A program made the translations under genes and the position numbers. A DNA stretch of 64,000 nucleotides, taken from the NCBI GenBank assembly GCA_023393915.1, contig JAEXBS010000043.1, positions 62,001 through 126,000 of the forward strand, given 5' to 3'. Under the pieces are notes generated by a model, which made no database searches, was not told the DNA's origin, and saw nothing but the letters and a program-made list of their open reading frames with translations. The stretch is from Bacteroidota bacterium. GTDB lineage: Bacteria > Bacteroidota > Bacteroidia > Flavobacteriales > Weeksellaceae. Positions 53,986 to 62,693 of this stretch are shown here, piece by piece. Each line of letters begins with the position of its first letter. Position 1 is the first letter of the stretch.

Positions 53986-54933
53986 ATGAAAAAAATAGGT
54001 ATTCTCTTTGGAATGGAAGACACTTTTCCATGGGCATTTATAGAGAAAGTTAACGAATTAGGTAAGGGCGATTATGAGGCCGTTCCTGTTGAAATCGACA
54101 AATTGGAACAGGGCGCAGATTACGGCTATGCCGTAATTATTGACCGCATCTCTCAAGACGTACCTTTTTATCGTGCATACTTAAAGAATGCAGCAGCTAT
54201 GGGAACTTACGTTATAAACAATCCGTTTTGGTGGAGCGCGGATGAAAAGTTTTTCAACAATGTCCTAATGACTAAACTTGGAGTTCCGGTTCCTAAAACT
54301 GTACTTCTCCCTTCTCATGAAAGACCAGAAAACACCACAGAAGCTTCCTTTAGAAATATGAAATTCCCGTTGGACTGGGACTACATTTTCAATTACGTAG
54401 GTTTCCCTTGTTACATGAAACCCCACGATGGTGGAGGATGGAGAAACGTCTACCGCTGTGAGAACAAGGAAGACCTCTTTCATAAACATTCGGAAACGGA
54501 GCATTTGGTGATGATGGTGCAAGAAGAAATTGTATTTGACGATTATTACCGCGTTTACTGCCTAGGCCAAAAGCATGTGCATATAATGCCATATGAACCT
54601 AGAAACCCACACCATTTGCGCTATGCTGCAGAGCCCAAAACCTCCGGCGCAGAGCATAAAGCGCTTATGAAAAAAATCGAAGAACTCACCCTAACCATCA
54701 ATAAGGCTTTAGGGTACGATTTCAATACAGTCGAATTTGCTATTCGTGACGGGATTCCGTACGCCATTGATTTTTGCAATCCGGCGCCCGATGCGGATAG
54801 GAACTCCGTTGGAGAAGAAAACTTTCAATGGATTATCGAGCATGCAGCCCTACTTGCAATCGAAAAAGCAAAAAAATACAAGCCTGGAAAATCCTCTATA
54901 GAATGGGGGTCTTTTGTAAGGCAGGGATCCTAA
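53986..54933 (+). CDS. ATP-grasp ligase, RimK/glutathione-synthetase-like
   Basis: This 315-residue protein has an N-terminal alpha/beta part (1-95) and an ATP-grasp fold with nucleotide Lys145 in CYMKPHDGGGW, the acidic hinge QEEIVFDDYYRVY (179-191), and the metal cluster Glu250, Asp262 and Asn265 (VEFAIRDGIPYAIDFCNP). All key residues for ligation are present. It likely couples an amino acid to a carboxylate. It lies directly before the YbdK-type ligase gene. Confidence 0.85.
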   Translation: MKKIGILFGMEDTFPWAFIEKVNELGKGDYEAVPVEIDKLEQGADYGYAVIIDRISQDVPFYRAYLKNAAAMGTYVINNPFWWSADEKFFNNVLMTKLGVPVPKTVLLPSHERPENTTEASFRNMKFPLDWDYIFNYVGFPCYMKPHDGGGWRNVYRCENKEDLFHKHSETEHLVMMVQEEIVFDDYYRVYCLGQKHVHIMPYEPRNPHHLRYAAEPKTSGAEHKALMKKIEELTLTINKALGYDFNTVEFAIRDGIPYAIDFCNPAPDADRNSVGEENFQWIIEHAALLAIEKAKKYKPGKSSIEWGSFVRQGS

Positions 54934-54972
54934 AGAGGGTAAAGAAACGTAATGAACTAAATTTCGTGAGTT

Positions 54973-56070
54973 ATGCATCATTTTACTATTGGAATAGAAG
55001 AAGAGTATCAGATCATAGATAAAGAAACTAAGGATCTAATTTCGCACGTATCGAAAATCATTGAAGGAGGAAAAGCAACGCTGGAAGAACATCTTAAACA
55101 CGAAATGCACGAAAGCGTGGTAGAGATGGAAACCGGGATTTGTCAAAACATTCAACAGGCAAAACTGGAACTTTACGACCTTAGACGAAAACTCATTAAA
55201 ATTGCTTACGATCAGGATCTAAGAATTTCAGGAGGAGGAACACACCCATTTGCACAGTGGAGATCCAGCAAAATAACAAGCGATCACCGATACGATAAAA
55301 TCGTGGAAGACATGGGGGATGTCGCAAGAGGTAACCTTATTTTCGGTCTTCATGTTCATATCGGGATTCCTAGTCGCCAGCAAGGGCTAAAAATTCAGAA
55401 TGTACTTAGGTATTTCCTTCCCCATATTTATGCACTCTCAACGGCTTCTCCCTTTTGGATTGGCCGCAATACGGGATTCAAATCCTACCGCCAGCAAGTG
55501 TTTGCGAAATTTCCTAGAACAGGCATCCCTAGCTATTTTAATTCGCTTTCTGAATTCGATGAATACATTGAACTAATGATTAAAACCGGGACGATTGACA
55601 ATGCAAAAAAAATCTGGTGGGATCTAAGAGTCCATCCCTTCTACCCCACGATCGAATTTCGAATTTGTGATATGCCTCTAAGAATCGATGAAACCGTTTG
55701 TTTGGCTGCAATCATGCAAGCGCTAACGGCAAAAATCCATAAACTGCATGAGCAAAACATCACCTTCAGAGCGTACCGACGTCTTATGATTACAGAAAAC
55801 AAGTGGAGAGCCGCTAAACGAGGCATTGAGGCCGAGCTGATCGATTTTGGTAAAGAAGCATCGGTTCCTTACAGGGTCCTGCTGGAAGAACTAATGGAAT
55901 TCATTGACGACGTAGTCGATGAGCTGGGTTCAAGAGAAGAAATCAATTACGTTTGGGAGATTTTGGAAAGAGGTACAGGAGCCGATCGAATGTTAAGAAA
56001 GTATCATGAAACCGGCAATCTAAAAAGTGTCGTTGACTACATGATCGAAGAGACGGAATACGGACTCTAA
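54973..56070 (+). CDS. YbdK/GCS2-family carboxylate-amine ligase
   Basis: The 365-residue protein belongs to the glutamine-synthetase-like GCS2 fold: GIEEEYQ (7-13), GGGTHPFA (88-95) and GLHVHIG (125-131) carry the metal-binding residues. YbdK shows weak glutamate-cysteine ligase activity in E. coli and relatives make other amides, so the substrate here is open. It provides a second, structurally unrelated kind of amide-forming enzyme within the cluster. The neighbouring genes lie 39 and 58 bases away. Confidence 0.93.
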   Translation: MHHFTIGIEEEYQIIDKETKDLISHVSKIIEGGKATLEEHLKHEMHESVVEMETGICQNIQQAKLELYDLRRKLIKIAYDQDLRISGGGTHPFAQWRSSKITSDHRYDKIVEDMGDVARGNLIFGLHVHIGIPSRQQGLKIQNVLRYFLPHIYALSTASPFWIGRNTGFKSYRQQVFAKFPRTGIPSYFNSLSEFDEYIELMIKTGTIDNAKKIWWDLRVHPFYPTIEFRICDMPLRIDETVCLAAIMQALTAKIHKLHEQNITFRAYRRLMITENKWRAAKRGIEAELIDFGKEASVPYRVLLEELMEFIDDVVDELGSREEINYVWEILERGTGADRMLRKYHETGNLKSVVDYMIEETEYGL

Positions 56071-56102
56071 CGAAGGAGAAATAAGAACGGAAAGAGAAAT
56101 TG

Positions 56103-56110
56103 TAACTTTG
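56103..56110 (+). promoter_or_regulatory. Possible internal promoter before the amidotransferase gene
   Basis: TAACTTTG matches the -7 consensus 18 bases before the ATG at 56129, in the widest gap inside the cluster. No -33 TTG is seen. Confidence 0.4.
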
Positions 56111-56128
56111 AATTCTAAACTTTAGTTA

Positions 56129-56968
56129 ATGAAAACCATTAAACTCGCACTACTCGACTTGAACAACAATGTACCCAACCAAGGGATGCGCAACATCAGT
56201 GAGATTGCTCACCGCTTTAAAGAAGAGAGTACAGAGAAGGTTGAAATTGAGCTCTTTGATGTTAGAGCAAAGGATGAGGTTCCAAATCTTGAGGATTTTG
56301 ATCTTTTCATCTCCTCCGGTGGTCCCGGTACCCCACATAAAGAAGGACACTCTTGGGAAGAAAAATACTGCAATTTTCTAGATCGGATATGGGAGCACAA
56401 TTTGAATTCAAAAGATAAAAAATACTTATTTCTCATTTGCCATTCCTTCCAAGTGGCCAGTATTCATTGGAAGCTTGGAAATATTTGTAAAAGAAAATCC
56501 TATTCCTTTGGAATTATGCCGATTCATAAGACCAAAGAAGCTTTTAAAGAACCTCTTTTTGAAAACCTCCCGGACCCCTTTTACGCAGTAGACTCGCGAA
56601 GTTATCAGTTTATTGAGCCCAACGATGAGGAACTTGAAAAAAGAGGTATTGAAATTTTGGCACTAGAGAAAATGCGACCGCACATCCAACTAGAAAGGGC
56701 GGTAATGGCGCTTCGATTTTCCGATGAAATCTTTGGGACCCAATTCCATCCCGAGGCAGATCCACTGGGCATGCTAAAAAATTTAGAAGACGACGAAAAC
56801 AGCGCTTCCATGATCGAAAATTTTGGAATTGAAAAATACCAAGAAACCCTCGACCGTATTGACGATCCAGACAAGATCATTTTAACTCAAAAGGAAATCT
56901 TGCCTCGTTTTTTACAGTTCTCGACTGAGAAAATAGTTGCACAAGAAAATTATCAAACCCTAACTTAA
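56129..56968 (+). CDS. Class I glutamine amidotransferase-like protein
   Basis: The 279-residue protein has a GATase1 fold with oxyanion loop SSGGPGTPH (62-70), nucleophile Cys104 and the His207/Glu209 pair (QFHPEA). The nucleophile elbow reads L-I-C-H-S-F-Q rather than the usual G-x-C-x-G-x-Q, so the site is altered though the triad is intact. It could supply ammonia to one of the ligases or hydrolyse a gamma-glutamyl bond in a product. It lies between the YbdK-type gene and the third ligase-like gene, 15 bases from the latter. Confidence 0.85.
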   Translation: MKTIKLALLDLNNNVPNQGMRNISEIAHRFKEESTEKVEIELFDVRAKDEVPNLEDFDLFISSGGPGTPHKEGHSWEEKYCNFLDRIWEHNLNSKDKKYLFLICHSFQVASIHWKLGNICKRKSYSFGIMPIHKTKEAFKEPLFENLPDPFYAVDSRSYQFIEPNDEELEKRGIEILALEKMRPHIQLERAVMALRFSDEIFGTQFHPEADPLGMLKNLEDDENSASMIENFGIEKYQETLDRIDDPDKIILTQKEILPRFLQFSTEKIVAQENYQTLT

Positions 56969-56983
56969 ATAAGTTCAGAGCTC

Positions 56984-58174
56984 ATGATTAACACCTTACG
57001 AAATAAATTTAATAGTGAATTTTCCAAGGATCATTATCAGAGAATACTTGAACTACTAGAAAAAGGGGCCGGTGAGGCGCCTGAATTTCGCATCAGTGAA
57101 TCCCCAATTTTCCTTTCTAATGAGCTCAAAAAGAAACTTCTCGAGGTATCGGAAAGTATTATTGATCAACTTGCTTCTATTTCGAGAGAAGAATTGGCCC
57201 TTGCGATTCCCCCACACCTAAAAGTGCCTGGAAAAACGAATCATCCTCATTTTATTGCAATTGACTTCGGATTATGCCACAATGCTCAACAGGAAGTAGA
57301 ACCTCAACTCATCGAACTGCAAGGATTTGCCTCATTGTTCAGTTTTCAGCATTTTTTTTCTCAAACCTTGCGATCGGAATATCCGTGGCTTAAGGAACTT
57401 TCAGGAATTTCTGAGGTTAAGGATCCTATAGGACTGCTAAAAAAAGTAATCCTATCCCACCATGCCGCGGAAAATGTAGTGCTTTTAGAACTTCACCCAG
57501 AAAAACAAAAAACAAGAATCGATTTTCACTTAACAGAAGATTATCTCGGGATTGAGACCGTATGTGTTACGAAAGTTGAAAAAGAAGGGCGTATGCTCTA
57601 TTATTGGAAAAACGGCGTAAAAACTCCGATTCACCGTATTTACAACCGGGTTATTTTTGATGAACTAGACAGAGAAAACGCTTTGAATTTGAACTTTAGT
57701 TTCCAAGAGGATCTTAATGTAGAATGGGTAGCGCACCCCAATTGGTTTTTTATGATATCCAAGTATTTGCTTCCTTCCTTAGAACACAAATACATACCTA
57801 AAACCTATTTCGCCCATGAGTTTCCAGCAAAGGAAAACATAAAAGACTACGTCTTAAAACCTCTTTTTTCTTTTGCAGGATCGGGGGTTAATCTTCATCC
57901 TACAGAGATGGACCTAAAAACATTAAAAAAACCCTCACAATTTATCGTTCAAAAGAAAGTCTCCTATGCCCCTTTATTTACTGATATAAATGGAGAAAAG
58001 GCCAAAGCTGAAATTCGATTGCTTTATCTTTGGGAGGACTCTGCTCCCCGCCCTGAACTTACAGATTGTATTGTACGAATGACCAAAAGTGAAATGGCGA
58101 ATGTGGATTTCAATCGAAACGCCAACATTTGGACGGGAAGTTCAGTGGCCTTCTTTACAAAAGAAGGAAACTAG
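56984..58174 (+). CDS. Divergent ATP-grasp-like protein of unknown substrate
   Basis: The 396-residue protein is not one I can name. Its second half resembles an ATP-grasp nucleotide site: YVLKPLFSFAGSGVNL (Lys292 and a glycine loop, 289-304), FIVQKKVSYAP (320-330) and Glu343/Arg345 (KAEIRLLYLW). Its first half has IAIDFGL (Asp94) and LIELQGFASLF (Glu111), acidic motifs seen upstream of the loop in circularly permuted or glutathionylspermidine-synthetase-like ATP-grasps. A ligase role agrees with its neighbours but is inferred. Confidence 0.62.
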   Translation: MINTLRNKFNSEFSKDHYQRILELLEKGAGEAPEFRISESPIFLSNELKKKLLEVSESIIDQLASISREELALAIPPHLKVPGKTNHPHFIAIDFGLCHNAQQEVEPQLIELQGFASLFSFQHFFSQTLRSEYPWLKELSGISEVKDPIGLLKKVILSHHAAENVVLLELHPEKQKTRIDFHLTEDYLGIETVCVTKVEKEGRMLYYWKNGVKTPIHRIYNRVIFDELDRENALNLNFSFQEDLNVEWVAHPNWFFMISKYLLPSLEHKYIPKTYFAHEFPAKENIKDYVLKPLFSFAGSGVNLHPTEMDLKTLKKPSQFIVQKKVSYAPLFTDINGEKAKAEIRLLYLWEDSAPRPELTDCIVRMTKSEMANVDFNRNANIWTGSSVAFFTKEGN

Positions 58175-58222
58175 CATCCCTATCGCTCTTTTATTCTGAT
58201 AATTTGTTGTTAATTTGCTAAG

Positions 58223-60463
58223 GTGAATTATAAAGCAGAAATCCAAAGATTCATCACCTCACAATACCTCTACACCGGGGTGCGTATGGCCTTTGCCATT
58301 CTTCTGCCCTGCGTGCTTTTAGCGCACTACGGATTATTAAAAGATTTCTTCCTTTTTCCTTTAGCGACCAGCTTTGTTGGATTTGCTGACCAAGTGGGTC
58401 CTTTTGTGCGAAGACGAAACTCTTTAATCCTCTCCATCATTCTATTTTGTTTTGCTGCGGGTGTGGCCACCATACTCAAAGATTACTTCGTTCTCATCTT
58501 AGTTGAAATTCTAGTTTTTGGCTTTCTCTTTACGTTGATTGGGATCTACGGAAACCGATTGGCAGCCGTAGGGAGTATCACCTTGGTTATTCTTTCCATA
58601 TTTATCGATGGACACCTCTCGGGCGAGAATCTAGGAAAAAGTTTACTCATTTTTGCAGCGGGTTCCATTTGGTATTTAATTGTCTTTCTAATTTTAAGCA
58701 GACTGCAACCCTACAAGCTTGCCAGTCAAATGATTGGAGAAAATTACTTAGAACTAGGAGAATACTTAAAACTACGTGCGAAGTTTTACGCTAAAGAGCC
58801 TGATTTCCCTGGACTCTACGATCAAATCATCTCCAAACAGATTGAGATCAAAAACCTGCAAGAAGAAACCAGAGAACTGGTTTTCAAAACCAGAACGTTG
58901 GTGAGTGAATCGACCACCACAAGTCGGGTTTTAATGGTACTGTTTTTAAATTCAATTGATCTCTACGAAAAGCTTTTTACCACCGATCAAGATTACCAAA
59001 AAATTCACGATCAATTTCAAAGAGATGGAATTTTAGATGAAGTTCATCAATACCTGCTGCACCTCTCTAGTGAAATCACTAAAATCGGCATCTCCTTGCA
59101 AGGAGGAATGAAACCTACTTTGCCTCGGGATTTTGATAGAAAACACGAAGAGCTCTATGAAAAATATTTCCGCTTAAGAAATCAGCAAATGAATGCCGGG
59201 AATTTGGAAGAGTTTATGTCACTAAGGTTGATTTTCCGTCGCCTTACGGAATTGACAGAAGACGTAAGAATCATTTACAAGGTCCTTTCGCAAAATGAAA
59301 AAATGGCCAAAAGTTTATCTTCGGGTCTTGATGTTGAAAAATTTATTCCTAAAGAAGCTCCATTAAAATTAAATATTTTAAGAAACAATCTGTCTTTAAA
59401 GTCTGGGCATTTCCGACACGCGCTGCGCGTCACCGTAGCCCTACTTATTGGGTATTTGATCTCAAGAATGTCCTTTCTTGGGATTGGCCATTCCTATTGG
59501 ATCTTAATTACCATTCTGGCCATCATGCGACCTGCCTATAGTGCGACAAAAAATCGAAATAAACTAAGGCTCAACGGTACCCTGATAGGAGCAGTAGTTT
59601 CTTATTTGTTACTTTATACTACTCAAGATCCAACAGTGCTTCTTACAGTGATGTTCACAAGTATGATCCTTTGCTTTTCACTCTTGAAAGGCCAGTACGC
59701 TTGGGCCGTCTTTTTCATGACTATTTACGTTTGCATCGCCTTTAATTTTCTGGATCCAGGCACTATCAATGAGGTTTTTAAAGACCGTATCCTCGATACT
59801 TTCATTGCAGGAATTATTGTTTTTGGGGTATCGTATTTTGTATTTCCTGTATGGGAACATACTCAAAACCTCAACTTGATGCAAAAGCTCAGTATTTCGA
59901 ACCAGAAATATTTCTCTATGGTCCTAAGAATGCTCAAGGGCGAAAAAGTGACTGAAGTTGAATACAAACTGAGCAGAAAGGACGCTCTAATTGACCTCGC
60001 TAATTTATCCGACAATTTTCAAAGAATGCTCTCCGATCCTAAAAAAGAGCAAAGAAGACTGCAGTATGTTCATCAGTTTGTAACAACCTCACATTTAATA
60101 ACGGCTTACACCGCCTCTTTAGCTCAATTTGCCAAGCAAAATATTGAAATTAGCTCCATTAATTTAGATTATTGGGAACAATTAATATACGAGCAACTCA
60201 ACCTCTCGGTTGAATTATTGTTCTCCGAGGGAAATTCCTTTCCAAAACAAGAAATAATAAGTATTCATCCCCACGATCGAATTGAAGAATTACTCGAAGA
60301 AAGGAAAAAAGAAATTGCTGAAAACGAATTCTTCAACTGGAAAGACCCTTCAGGCATTACGGACCTTGCTCAACTCAACACCGTTCGAGACACGCTTGAA
60401 CTAGTATTCGACGTTGCCCAGGAACAGAGTAAAGCCCTAGAAGCTTATAAGAAAATTACTTAA
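58223..60463 (+). CDS. FUSC-family membrane protein, YccS-like
   Basis: The gene starts at a GTG (58223). The 746-residue protein has two membrane bundles (about 15-165 and 395-535), each followed by a long soluble helical region, the arrangement of YccS/AaeB-type FUSC proteins. AaeB exports aromatic acids; most family members are uncharacterised. Coming 48 bases after the last ligase-like gene on the same strand, it is the best candidate exporter for the cluster's product. Its end overlaps the convergent phosphopantetheinyl transferase gene by 4 bases. Confidence 0.85.
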   Translation: MNYKAEIQRFITSQYLYTGVRMAFAILLPCVLLAHYGLLKDFFLFPLATSFVGFADQVGPFVRRRNSLILSIILFCFAAGVATILKDYFVLILVEILVFGFLFTLIGIYGNRLAAVGSITLVILSIFIDGHLSGENLGKSLLIFAAGSIWYLIVFLILSRLQPYKLASQMIGENYLELGEYLKLRAKFYAKEPDFPGLYDQIISKQIEIKNLQEETRELVFKTRTLVSESTTTSRVLMVLFLNSIDLYEKLFTTDQDYQKIHDQFQRDGILDEVHQYLLHLSSEITKIGISLQGGMKPTLPRDFDRKHEELYEKYFRLRNQQMNAGNLEEFMSLRLIFRRLTELTEDVRIIYKVLSQNEKMAKSLSSGLDVEKFIPKEAPLKLNILRNNLSLKSGHFRHALRVTVALLIGYLISRMSFLGIGHSYWILITILAIMRPAYSATKNRNKLRLNGTLIGAVVSYLLLYTTQDPTVLLTVMFTSMILCFSLLKGQYAWAVFFMTIYVCIAFNFLDPGTINEVFKDRILDTFIAGIIVFGVSYFVFPVWEHTQNLNLMQKLSISNQKYFSMVLRMLKGEKVTEVEYKLSRKDALIDLANLSDNFQRMLSDPKKEQRRLQYVHQFVTTSHLITAYTASLAQFAKQNIEISSINLDYWEQLIYEQLNLSVELLFSEGNSFPKQEIISIHPHDRIEELLEERKKEIAENEFFNWKDPSGITDLAQLNTVRDTLELVFDVAQEQSKALEAYKKIT

Positions 60464-61119
60464 AAAACACTGTTTTTTGGAATTGGAAAATGAATCTTGT
60501 GATACTCCTCAATCACAGCAAAATAATACTCTTCAATTTTAAAAACCTTAGCTTGGTACTTGTCTTGGTACTTCTCATCGAACACGCAGCACTCAACGGC
60601 ATCTAAACGATCTAAGGAAAAAGGCTCCACTTTGTAATGCTTTTTTAAGGACCAGTATTTTGAAGGGTGTAGTTTATAGAGTGCTTCTTTAATGGTCCAA
60701 AGTACCGTAAGATATTCTACTTCATTCTCTCCCTCAATCCAGGACAACTCCGACTCATGGACGAATTTACTCTTAATGCGAAGGATTTTGGGCATTATTT
60801 TCTCAATATCAATCCCCACTCTTTTTTCAGAGATCGCAAGAGCAGCAAAGGGAAAAGAATGGGTAATGGAAATAAAGTAATCTTTGGGACTTAAATAAGG
60901 TTGACCAATGGTTTTATAAAGTATCTTATGATTTGGATGCGTACTTTTAAGCATCTGGCGGATCATTAAGTACTCCTTAAGCTTGCTGGGATGGTAAGCC
61001 AAAACCTTCTCTCTGTTTTCAGGTTCAATTAAAAACTCCAAATCGAAATCATCTTCTTCACCGTATTTCCAAAAGAGGATCTGGGCGGAAGAAGTTGTAA
61101 AATCCTTAAAAAATGGCAT
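60460..61119 (-). CDS. 4'-phosphopantetheinyl transferase (Sfp type)
   Basis: The start at 61119 (MPFFKDFTTS) fits family length (219 residues); the longer frame to 61155 lies in its own promoter region. The family metal residues are Asp104 and Glu106 (GIDIEKI), and WTIKEALYK (141-149) holds the further Glu and Lys. It attaches 4'-phosphopantetheine to carrier proteins, most simply the fatty acid ACP. No carrier-protein gene is nearby. It is divergent from ahcY with overlapping promoters. Confidence 0.9.
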   Translation of the reverse strand: MPFFKDFTTSSAQILFWKYGEEDDFDLEFLIEPENREKVLAYHPSKLKEYLMIRQMLKSTHPNHKILYKTIGQPYLSPKDYFISITHSFPFAALAISEKRVGIDIEKIMPKILRIKSKFVHESELSWIEGENEVEYLTVLWTIKEALYKLHPSKYWSLKKHYKVEPFSLDRLDAVECCVFDEKYQDKYQAKVFKIEEYYFAVIEEYHKIHFPIPKNSVF

Positions 61120-61121
61120 AT

Positions 61122-61152
61122 TTTGTAACGAGAGATTAAGTTCGTAAATTTG
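61122..61152 (+). promoter_or_regulatory. Promoter of ahcY
   Basis: TTTG (61122-61125), 19 bases, then TAAATTTG (61145-61152) match both consensus halves; the ATG follows at 61172. The -33 part touches the start of the divergent phosphopantetheinyl transferase gene. Confidence 0.78.
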
Positions 61153-61181
61153 CAAAAATATTTTGACTTATATGGATACAA
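61153..61181 (-). promoter_or_regulatory. Promoter of the phosphopantetheinyl transferase gene
   Basis: Minus-strand TATTTTTG (61160-61153) fits the -7 consensus and directly abuts the ahcY -7 box. A TTG (61181-61179) lies 18 bases upstream, one short of the usual spacing. Confidence 0.5.
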
Positions 61182-62485
61182 CCACTTCATATGTACCCTA
61201 CAAAGTGAAAGACCTTTCACTTGCAGAATGGGGACGCAAAGAAATTCAACTAGCAGAAGCTGAAATGCCAGGACTTATGGCGATCCGTGAAGAATACGGA
61301 CCGTCTCAACCTTTAAAAGGGGCGCGTATTGCAGGGTGTCTGCACATGACCATTCAAACCGCTGTTTTAATCGAGACCCTTGTAGCTCTAGGAGCTGAAG
61401 TTACTTGGTCTTCTTGTAATATCTTTTCAACACAAGACCAAGCTGCTGCCGCTATCGCTGCTGCAGGAATTCCAGTTTACGCTTGGAAAGGAATGACGGA
61501 AGAGGAGTTCGATTGGTGTATTGAACAAACACTTTTCTTTGGTGAGGAAAGAAAGCCTCTTAACTTAATTCTTGATGACGGAGGAGATTTAACCAATATG
61601 GTATTTGATCGTTACCCTGAACTTGCTAAAGGAGTTAAAGGTTTATCAGAAGAAACCACTACAGGAGTTCACAGACTTTACGAGAGAATGAAAAACGGAA
61701 CTCTAGTAATGCCGGCTATTAATGTTAACGACTCGGTTACTAAATCGAAATTCGATAACAAATACGGATGTCGTGAATCTGCAGTAGATGCGATTCGTAG
61801 AGCCACTGATATTATGCTTGCAGGAAAAAGAGTGGTAGTATGCGGTTATGGAGACGTAGGAAAAGGAACAGCAGCTTCTTTCCGTGGAACCGGAGCTATT
61901 GTAACTGTAACTGAAATTGACCCTATCTGTGCCCTTCAAGCGGCTATGGAAGGATACGAGGTTAAAAAACTAGAATCCGTTGTAGAAAACGCTGATATCG
62001 TGATTACTACTACAGGAAACTTCAACATCGTTCGTGAAGAGCACTTCAGAAAAATGAAAGACAAAACCATCGTATGTAACATTGGGCATTTTGATAATGA
62101 AATCGATATGGCCTGGTTAAACGAAAGCTATGGTGATACAAAATCCACCGTGAAGCCTCAGGTAGACATTTACACTATTGATGGGAAAGAAATCATCATC
62201 CTTGCAGAAGGAAGATTAGTAAACTTAGGATGTGCTACGGGACACCCTAGCTTTGTAATGAGTAACTCTTTCTCCAACCAAACTTTAGCTCAAATCGAAC
62301 TTTGGAACCACAGTGAAAAATACGGAAACGAAGTATACACCCTACCTAAACATCTAGATGAAAAGGTAGCAGCACTTCACCTTAATAAATTAGGTGTTGA
62401 ATTAGAAACACTTTCTAAAGAACAAGCTGAGTACATAGGTGTAGAAGTAGACGGGCCATTCAAACCAGAATACTACCGTTACTAA
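61172..62485 (+). CDS. ahcY: Adenosylhomocysteinase
   Basis: AhcY splits S-adenosylhomocysteine into adenosine and homocysteine, relieving inhibition of methyltransferases. The start at 61172 (MDTTTSYVPYK) follows the promoter; the earlier TTG frame start at 61163 is too close to it. The 437-residue protein has GCLHMTIQTAVLIETL, the NAD-binding VVCGYGDVGKGTA (near 215-227) and the characteristic C-terminal KPEYYRY. It is a single-gene unit with a strong terminator. Confidence 0.97.
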   Translation: MDTTTSYVPYKVKDLSLAEWGRKEIQLAEAEMPGLMAIREEYGPSQPLKGARIAGCLHMTIQTAVLIETLVALGAEVTWSSCNIFSTQDQAAAAIAAAGIPVYAWKGMTEEEFDWCIEQTLFFGEERKPLNLILDDGGDLTNMVFDRYPELAKGVKGLSEETTTGVHRLYERMKNGTLVMPAINVNDSVTKSKFDNKYGCRESAVDAIRRATDIMLAGKRVVVCGYGDVGKGTAASFRGTGAIVTVTEIDPICALQAAMEGYEVKKLESVVENADIVITTTGNFNIVREEHFRKMKDKTIVCNIGHFDNEIDMAWLNESYGDTKSTVKPQVDIYTIDGKEIIILAEGRLVNLGCATGHPSFVMSNSFSNQTLAQIELWNHSEKYGNEVYTLPKHLDEKVAALHLNKLGVELETLSKEQAEYIGVEVDGPFKPEYYRY

Positions 62486-62507
62486 ATATCCTTCTATACG
62501 AAGATAC

Positions 62508-62540
62508 AAGCCGCTTTGATTTACTCAAGGCGGCTTTTTT
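62508..62540 (+). terminator. Terminator of ahcY
   Basis: A 12-bp stem (AAGCCGCTTTGA with TCAAGGCGGCTT) and TTTAC loop is followed by TTTTTT. Confidence 0.9.
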
Positions 62541-62693
62541 CATTTTTTAAAGCGCTTGCTCACTTACAAATGTTTTTTTTTGCTTTAAGACCTTTTAAAG
62601 CAATCAAGAATTTTCAATTACTATTTCTTAGTATTTTTGATATTTACTTACTAAAAAATAGTCGTTTCAGTCTGCTTTTTGTACTTTTAATAA

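Noticed and set aside
60460..61119. The phosphopantetheinyl transferase as part of the ligase cluster
   Set aside because: It is convergent with the cluster, has its own promoter shared with ahcY, and no carrier-protein domain is present in the window. Activation of the fatty acid ACP is the simpler role.
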